DNA of 64,000 nt from Sporodiniella umbellata (lineage: Eukaryota > Mucoromycota > Mucoromycetes > Mucorales > Rhizopodaceae). Shown one piece after another: positions 58,346-64,000 of the stretch. The notes below the pieces were generated by a model. It was not told the origin of the DNA. It ran no database searches and saw nothing but the letters and a program-made list of their open reading frames with translations. Each line of letters begins with the position of its first letter. The stretch's first letter is position 1. The DNA is taken from the NCBI GenBank assembly GCA_025677835.1, contig JAIXMR010000024.1:1-64000 (forward strand), read 5' to 3'. A program made the translations under genes and the position numbers.

Positions 58346-60794
58346 CTAGGCTTTGACTTTTTTGTCTTGTTGGATGGTAGATGTGTTCACTGTGATTTCT
58401 AAAAGTTTGTTGAGTCTTGTAATCATAGACCTAGGATCATCCAGGACGCCTGCTGCACACAGAGCATTGTCATAGACCTATTGTGGTTTATGAGGTTTTG
58501 TATCAGACAAAACGTAGTCTCATTTGAACATACCTGCTCCGTTACCAGCTTAGCTAGATCCGGATCTTGTCTGCGCATATTGAACAACCCTTTCATGACA
58601 GGATGGTCAGGGTTAATTTCTAAAACGGTAGGAGTGGGGGGTGCTTCATCCATTCTAGCAGAACCTTGCATCATTTGCATCATCTTTCTCATAGCTGGGC
58701 TTTCATGCTCAAGAACTTTAAACTCGATTAAAACAATAATAATGGCTAAGCAAAAAAAAAAAGACATAATATGTGATTACTTACCAATGGCAGGGTAGGT
58801 ATTGAGTCTTCGAGAAACATCTACGCCTCGAACTACTTCATCGCCCAACGTTTTCTCGATCCATTGAGCCAGATCCTTTGCATCATTTTCAGACAAGGCT
58901 GTGTTATCATCGCCTTTAACGCCCTGCAATAAAGGATCTTTGGCAGCTTCTGGAGAATCAGCGGAAATAAGATCATAGCCTTGAAACTCTTTCAAGTGAT
59001 TCACAACGAATTCATCTACAGTGTCATAAAGGTATAGGAGTTCGACACCATTCTTTTTGAACATTTCTGTATAGGGGCTTTCCTCAGCATACTTTCGCTT
59101 GGGCGTCAAGAGATAATAGATACGCTTCTGTCCCTCCTTGGCACGCTCAGCGTATTGCTCTAGACTAACCATTGCTTCATTAGACTGCGAAGTCTCAAAT
59201 CGAAGTAGCTTGGCAATATCGCGTTTATGCATTGCATCGGTACATGCGCCTTCTTTGATAAATTGCCCATAGTCCAAGAAAAACTCGTTATACTTTTTGG
59301 GGTCCTTTTTGGCTTCTCCATCGAGCCACTTCAAAATCCGGGAGGTCATTACCATACGCAAGCGAGACAAAATATTGTCCTGAAGGAGTTCACGAGATAC
59401 ATTTAGAGGAATATCTTCAGAGTCAATCACACCTTTGATGAATCTCAGATATTTAGGTAGTAAGCCTGCAGATTTGGATTGAATAAGGATTTTTCGCGAA
59501 TAGAGAGAAACGCCAGGTTCGGTCTGCTCTCCCAAGAACTCCATGTGTTTCTCAGGTACATAAAGGACGGAAGAAATCGACAAAGGTGAGTCAGTTTTGT
59601 AATGCAGCGTATACTGAGGATCATCCCAGGCATTAGCAATAAAGCGATAGAACTGTGTGTGTTGCTCAGGTGTTACGCTGTTGCGATCTTTGGTCCACAA
59701 AGCCTCAATCGTATTCACTTCTTTTCCATCCAAATAGATAGGGAACCCGACAAAGCTACAGAGAAAGTTTAGCTTCGCTCTAATTTCTGTCAAATTTACT
59801 TTGAGTATTTCTTGATAATAGAATCCACTTCCAATTGAGAGGCATAATGTTTTGAGTCATCCCGAAGATCGATGACAATCTTTGTGCCTACTGAAACATT
59901 TTCTGCCTCACTCACTGTGTAAGATCCTTGACCGTCCGTTTGCCAACAGTAACCGTTGGAACCAGGGATAGCAGATTTGGTGTAAACCTTGATTTTATGG
60001 CCTACCATGAACTAAAAACTAAAGATTAGAAACTTCAAGTTCCTAGTAGGGGACGGTAAAACTAACAGTCGAATAAAACCCAACACCAAACTGGCCAATG
60101 ATGGCTGAATTCTTTTCTGACTGCTCCATTTTTTCCATAAACTTTTTGGACCCTGAGCTGGCGATAGTACCCAAATTGGCATTCAGCTCTTCCAGAGTCA
60201 TACCAATACCATAATCTTGGATAATAAACTGGTTGTTATCTTTGTTTAGCTCAATACGGATTTCTAAAGGATTCTGGGTCTCAATATCGCTACGGGTTGC
60301 CTGGGTTTGTCTCAACTTTTCAAGTGCATCAGCAGCGTTGGAAATAAGCTCACTAAATATATATATATATATATATTTTAAAAAAAAGTTACTATCTAGC
60401 ACTCCATCACCCCTTTCCTTCTTCTTTTTTTTTTTTACCGGACAAAGACTTCCTTTTCCGAGTAAAGAGAATTTGCTACGATATCTAATAATCTTTTGGT
60501 CTCTGTTTTGAAGTCGTAGGTTTGCGCTTCGCCTATCGCAACCTCTTCCTTTTTTAAAGCCTTTTTGTTTTTTGTTTCTTTTTGTTAGCTTTCTTTTCCT
60601 GTGCTTCACTATTTACATATTACTTCTTTATTGTCTTCAGTTGTAGAAGCAGCTGTATAAGCTCGAGAAATGCAGAACTTTCCTCCAATAAATACTGGTC
60701 CAGAAGAAGCCTTCTTGGCAGCTGAATAGTTCAACCTTTTAGCGTGAACACGTCCTGCTTTCAATAAAGGAGCTGTTGTGCGCCAAAGAAACAT
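58346..60794 (-). CDS. trap1: Mitochondrial HSP90 chaperone TRAP1
   Basis: Seven exons on the minus strand (60794-60624, 60560-60439, 60352-60067, 60011-59800, 59755-58785, 58715-58534, 58477-58346) encode 691 aa, against 704 in human TRAP1. A basic presequence ([20 protein letters not shown]) points to mitochondria. The ATPase domain shows [45 protein letters not shown] and [20 protein letters not shown]. The middle domain starts with [15 protein letters not shown] and contains [20 protein letters not shown]. The C-terminal domain lacks the MEEVD tail of cytosolic HSP90, as expected. It folds mitochondrial proteins. The donor of the third intron is GTTAGT, weaker than its neighbours. In the second intron a (TA)n run precedes the acceptor. 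The gene lies between two inverted P450 copies. Confidence 0.95.
60357..60377. repeat. (TA)n microsatellite in TRAP1 intron
   Basis: About nine TA units directly next to the acceptor of the second TRAP1 intron. Confidence 0.8.
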
Positions 60795-60931
60795 TGAGGG
60801 ATAACAACGAGAAAAAAAGAAAAAGTGAAAAAAAAAATTTGACAAGTAACGATTTTTTTATTTTGGCTTTCGAATTGATACTCCGAGTATGTTTGTTCAG
60901 TGACAAGGACGTTTGTAGAGGTAAGCGACTT

Positions 60932-62303
60932 TTACACAAGAATATTGCAGCTTAAACCATAGTGGTCTATTAAAAATAAAAAGTTAACAAACAACTAAAA
61001 ACGATGGTGGGTTTTTTTTACCTGAGATTTGAGTAAATTTTGTATCCTTTTTTTCTTTTTGGGACATCTCTGTATTTTCTGCCACCCAAAACTTTTCTAT
61101 TGCGGGTCTTAATGGCGTCAATAAAGACGTATTGCGGTCTATCCAAAAAAGACGGTCAATGCTCTGAACTGTCATCCATTGGTCTGAATTTGTCAAAACC
61201 GTCTCTGCTGGCACTAGAGTTTCGGTGTCGCTCTTTTTATAATCGCCAAAAGTGACGGGATGGTAGCCAAAAGACTCATAGACCAAATCCTTCATGTTTT
61301 CAAGCTTCAATGTGTTTACCATTTGAAGGTATTCTATAGAACTGTCTTTAGAGCGTTCGGTAATGGGTCGTTCTTTTGGGTGTGTAGCAGCATCAATGTT
61401 AAGATCGCCAGCAATCAGCACTGGATGACTGCCATTGGATGTCTGTGCTATAAACTCGTGTAGGCGTTTGAATTGTGACAATCGGATCTCAGTGTCTCCT
61501 GGGTTGATAACATTGTTTAAGTCGTACGAAGCCTGGGTATGTGTCGTATAGATGTGAAGGTGGCGTTTTGGATTAAGTTCAATAAGGGCATGGAGTGCCC
61601 CTTTGACTGAAAACCAATCTGCATGCTGACCACGTGGGTATTCAATTCTATGTGATTGGCGAATAGGAAAACGAGAAAGAAGCAATAGTCCACCATCAAC
61701 GCCTAACTGCCAAGGGTACTTGCGTGGCGACTCAACGTGATAATTGAAGCCCATTTTACGAGCTGTTTTGATAAGCCGGTCTTTGCGTCTTGAGGCAAAT
61801 GCAAATGCCTCCTGAAATACAAGGACATCATATTTTGGCAGAATATAGTGTTCAATATAGTCCAAACGATCGTCCTTGTAATCTGACCAGTTGTTGCGAA
61901 TAAGTGGGGGTCGCATAAATATATTAAGCGTTAGAAACCGGAAATTGCTTGTAGTTACTGCATCCGGGAGAGTAGGAGCGGGCAACGGGGCTGGGGAAAA
62001 GAAAAACAGGCAAAAAAGGACAAACCCCAACAAAAAAGAGGAAAAAAATCCAACACAAAGTACAAACAAGCGGTGCTGAGCAAAGAAAGAAAAGGCCCAT
62101 TCAAGTCTTTCGTGGTACGGGCTCGCACTGTCAGGTAAAACAATGCGGCGCTCAAGCCCAGTTTTTTGTCGTATCCATTCCCATATACTGGGTCTTGACG
62201 GCTCAGTAGCTTCTGTGCTTTCAAGTCTTGAAGAGCTTTGATTAGTATCAGTCTCCAGAGATTCTCTATGGCCAAGATTGTTTTCACTTTTATTGGAATC
62301 CAT
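60932..62303 (-). CDS. Membrane-anchored neutral-sphingomyelinase-like phosphodiesterase
   Basis: Two exons on the minus strand (62303-61022, 60966-60932) encode 438 aa. An in-frame ATG at 62315 is the alternative start. Residues 1-80 are polar and cytosolic-looking, followed by a strong hydrophobic helix (LFVLCVGFFSSFLLGFVLFC) that suggests a type II membrane protein. The C-terminal domain has the endonuclease/exonuclease/phosphatase fold: FLTLNIFMRPPLIRNNWSDY with the metal-region Asn, VLVFQEAF with the metal-binding Glu, IAGDLNID with the catalytic Asp-x-Asn, and SDHYGL (Asp-His) split between exons. The LNIFMRPP...NW layout matches the neutral sphingomyelinase group, which cuts sphingomyelin or inositol-phosphosphingolipids to ceramide; yeast Isc1 is an analogue. 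Substrate is inferred. The last exon is only 35 nt but supplies the catalytic His. Confidence 0.85.
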
Positions 62304-62470
62304 TTTAAAAAGCAAAACAAAAAATAGAAATAAAAGAAAAAAAAAAAAAAAAAAGAAAGAAAAATCAGCTATGCTGAGCTTAGTGCATAATTAAATAGGT
62401 GCTCTCTGCCTTTAAACTTTTCCTCTTTTAAAAAGAGCATCGCCAATAATAGTTGGCTTTTAACAACTAT

Positions 62471-63946
62471 TTATTTACGTTTTTCGACAAACATTTTCAT
62501 TCCGTTTCTCATAGGCAGTGTGAGCGATAAATCATAAGCTACTTCCTGGTTGGGTAGAAGTGTGAAAGAGTAGCGTCGGAGGAGCATGATAACGCATACG
62601 AGTGCCTCTAATGTCGCTAAGTTTTGACCTGTTTCAAAAGATATTAGTACAGTACCGAGTTAAAAAAATAAAATAAAAGAAAACTTACCTAAGCAAATAC
62701 GAGGGCCTGCATGAAACGCAGGCCATTTACCAGCTGTCTCTCTTTTCACTCTTCCGTCTTCATCAATCCATCTCTCGGGTTTGAATACTTTAGCGTCTTC
62801 GCCCCATACTTTTGTAGATCTACCTTGGGCGTAAGGAATCCATGCAATGTATGTACCGCCTTTGATATGTGTCCCATCGGGTAATATATCGTCTTCAAGT
62901 GCGTATTTTTGGTTTGAAGGAACAGAGGGGAATAAGCGAAGCGTTTCGTAGAACCTAAAAAAGAAAAAAAAATTATGAGATTCACTGTATACGTGTACTG
63001 TTGAGCCTCTTACACAGCGTGAATGTAAGGCATGTTGTTTATCACTTCATAGAGAGCAGCAGCGTCTTTTTCTATGTCATCTGTAATGTGTTGAGAGATT
63101 TCTTGCAATATTTTCTTTTCAATGCGTGGCTGCAGACTGATGCTATAGAATAGCCACGATAGCGCTTGAGCTGTAGTATCTCGGCCCGCAATAATGAAGT
63201 TCAATACAGCATCACGTAGCTCTTTGTCATTCAGTCTTTCTCCAGACTCATTGGAAGCAGCCATGAAACGGCCTAACAAATCCTTCTTTTCTTCTCCTGC
63301 GGCGATCTCCTTACGTCTTTTCTCAATGACCTCTTGAGCGAATGTGTCGATAACTTTGAGGTTGTACGGAATTGTTTTTTCTTTTGCTTGAAACATATTA
63401 GCAAAGCGCTCTTTAAGTTTCGACGCAGGATCCATAAAGCGAGCAGCACAGTTGCGTTGAAGAAAATCAAAAGATTCCGCAAAAGGAACGCTCTCTTCTT
63501 TTAGGAGCGAGTCCAATTGAACACCAAACCCAAGACTACTTCAGGTAAGAAAAGTGTATTTTTACATATATATATATATAAAAAACCTACTATACAAAAG
63601 AGTCCAAAGTGAATTTAAACATCAAACCGTGAAAGTCAATTGAATTTCCTGTTTCGGATGCTTTTTCAAGGACATTATCAAACATAACATGCATTTCCTT
63701 TATGAAAACGCTACATATATATACATGTTTAATAAAAAAAAAAGGTACAGATGTGTAAATGAAAAGGACTTTTTTTCTTTTCTTACTTTGTAAAGTCGTC
63801 TCTGAAGTTTTTGACATTAAAGATATGGCTTGCAGTTTTTCTCTGATATTTCCATTGTTCGCCGTTAGCATTAAAAATGCCGTGTCCCAATAACTCTGTC
63901 AAATATTCTTTCATTGTTGGACCTTTTAAATAGTTTGCAAAGTTTG
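62471..63946 (-). CDS. Cytochrome P450, copy 2 (partial, runs off window)
   Basis: Five exons are visible on the minus strand (63946-63787, 63710-63591, 63538-63014, 62954-62689, 62628-62471), with lengths identical to exons 3-7 of copy 1 (160, 120, 525, 266, 158 nt). Exons 1-2 lie beyond 64000. The I-helix AGRDTTAQALSW, ETLR and FHAGPRICLG are all intact, so a functional gene is likely. Introns are also nearly identical to copy 1. Divergence is concentrated in islands: GPTMKEYLTELL for GPEFNHNLVELL, RFMDPASKLKERFANMF for RFIDPMSRIKEQFINIF, and GGTYIAWIPYAQGR for AGDTIFLGSYAQGR. The last codons also differ (AAATAA against GTATAA). The pattern fits gene conversion between inverted paralogues. 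Confidence 0.92.
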
Positions 63947-64000
63947 CTATAGGGCGATAAGAAAGAAGTAGGATAAATTAATACCAATCTATCTTCAATA
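63947..64000 (-). other. Intron 2 of P450 copy 2, entering the window edge
   Basis: TATCGCCCTATAG on the minus strand is the acceptor before exon 3. The intron is not similar to that of copy 1, so the left edge of the conserved block coincides with exon 3. Confidence 0.7.

Overview
This window looks like nuclear DNA of a filamentous fungus of the Mucoromycota, probably Mucorales. It is AT-rich with long poly-A/T tracts. Its introns are short (36 to about 75 nt), begin GT, end AG and often carry a CTAAC-like branch site. The genes are typically fungal: alternative NADH dehydrogenase, Delta9-desaturase fused to cytochrome b5, VTC/SPX protein, RAD21, TRAPPC11 and a P450 of the kind expanded in Mucorales. 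The species cannot be named from sequence alone. I set exon joins by hand from reading frame, splice signals and protein-family conservation, and every listed join was checked for phase.

Layout. 0-2.3 kb: a decayed coding relic. 2.4-8.3 kb: an acidic orphan protein, a phenol-hydroxylase-type FAD monooxygenase and cohesin RAD21. 9-15 kb: accessory DNA with a second decayed relic, a SWIM zinc-finger fragment, an orphan gene and a long imperfect inverted repeat. 15.9-25.4 kb: a Delta9-desaturase neighbourhood holding desaturase 1, mitochondrial NADH dehydrogenase, a truncated desaturase copy, palmitoyl-protein thioesterase and desaturase 2. 27-42 kb: mostly housekeeping genes (USP deubiquitinase, MED6, RPN11, VTC/SPX protein, HNH protein, TRAPPC11). 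42-53 kb: a UDP-glycosyltransferase, a possible Mso1-like protein, an R3H-SUZ protein, a branched-chain acyl-CoA dehydrogenase and a divergent CDK. 53.3-55 kb: a dead LINE fragment just upstream of the CDK. 55.9-64 kb: two nearly identical cytochrome P450 genes in inverted orientation around TRAP1 (mitochondrial HSP90) and a membrane sphingomyelinase-like phosphodiesterase. The second P450 runs off the window.

The genes do not form one pathway. Lipid metabolism recurs (two desaturases, sphingomyelinase-like enzyme, thioesterase, acyl-CoA dehydrogenase), as do mitochondrial proteins (NDE, TRAP1, ACAD, perhaps the HNH protein). MED6 and RPN11 are divergent and share a 143-bp promoter; RPN11 and the VTC gene are convergent.

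The most interesting signals are evolutionary: (i) the two desaturases have diverged catalytic domains but an almost identical 3' segment encoding cytochrome b5, which indicates gene conversion; (ii) the broken desaturase copy between them has a nearly identical core, decayed edges and a deletion at a 4-bp microhomology; (iii) the P450 inverted pair shares even introns but has islands of divergence; (iv) 13- and 17-nt microexons and 36-37-nt introns lie inside strongly conserved proteins. I found no CRISPR array, no obvious new defence or mobile system, and no tRNA or rRNA gene I could support.
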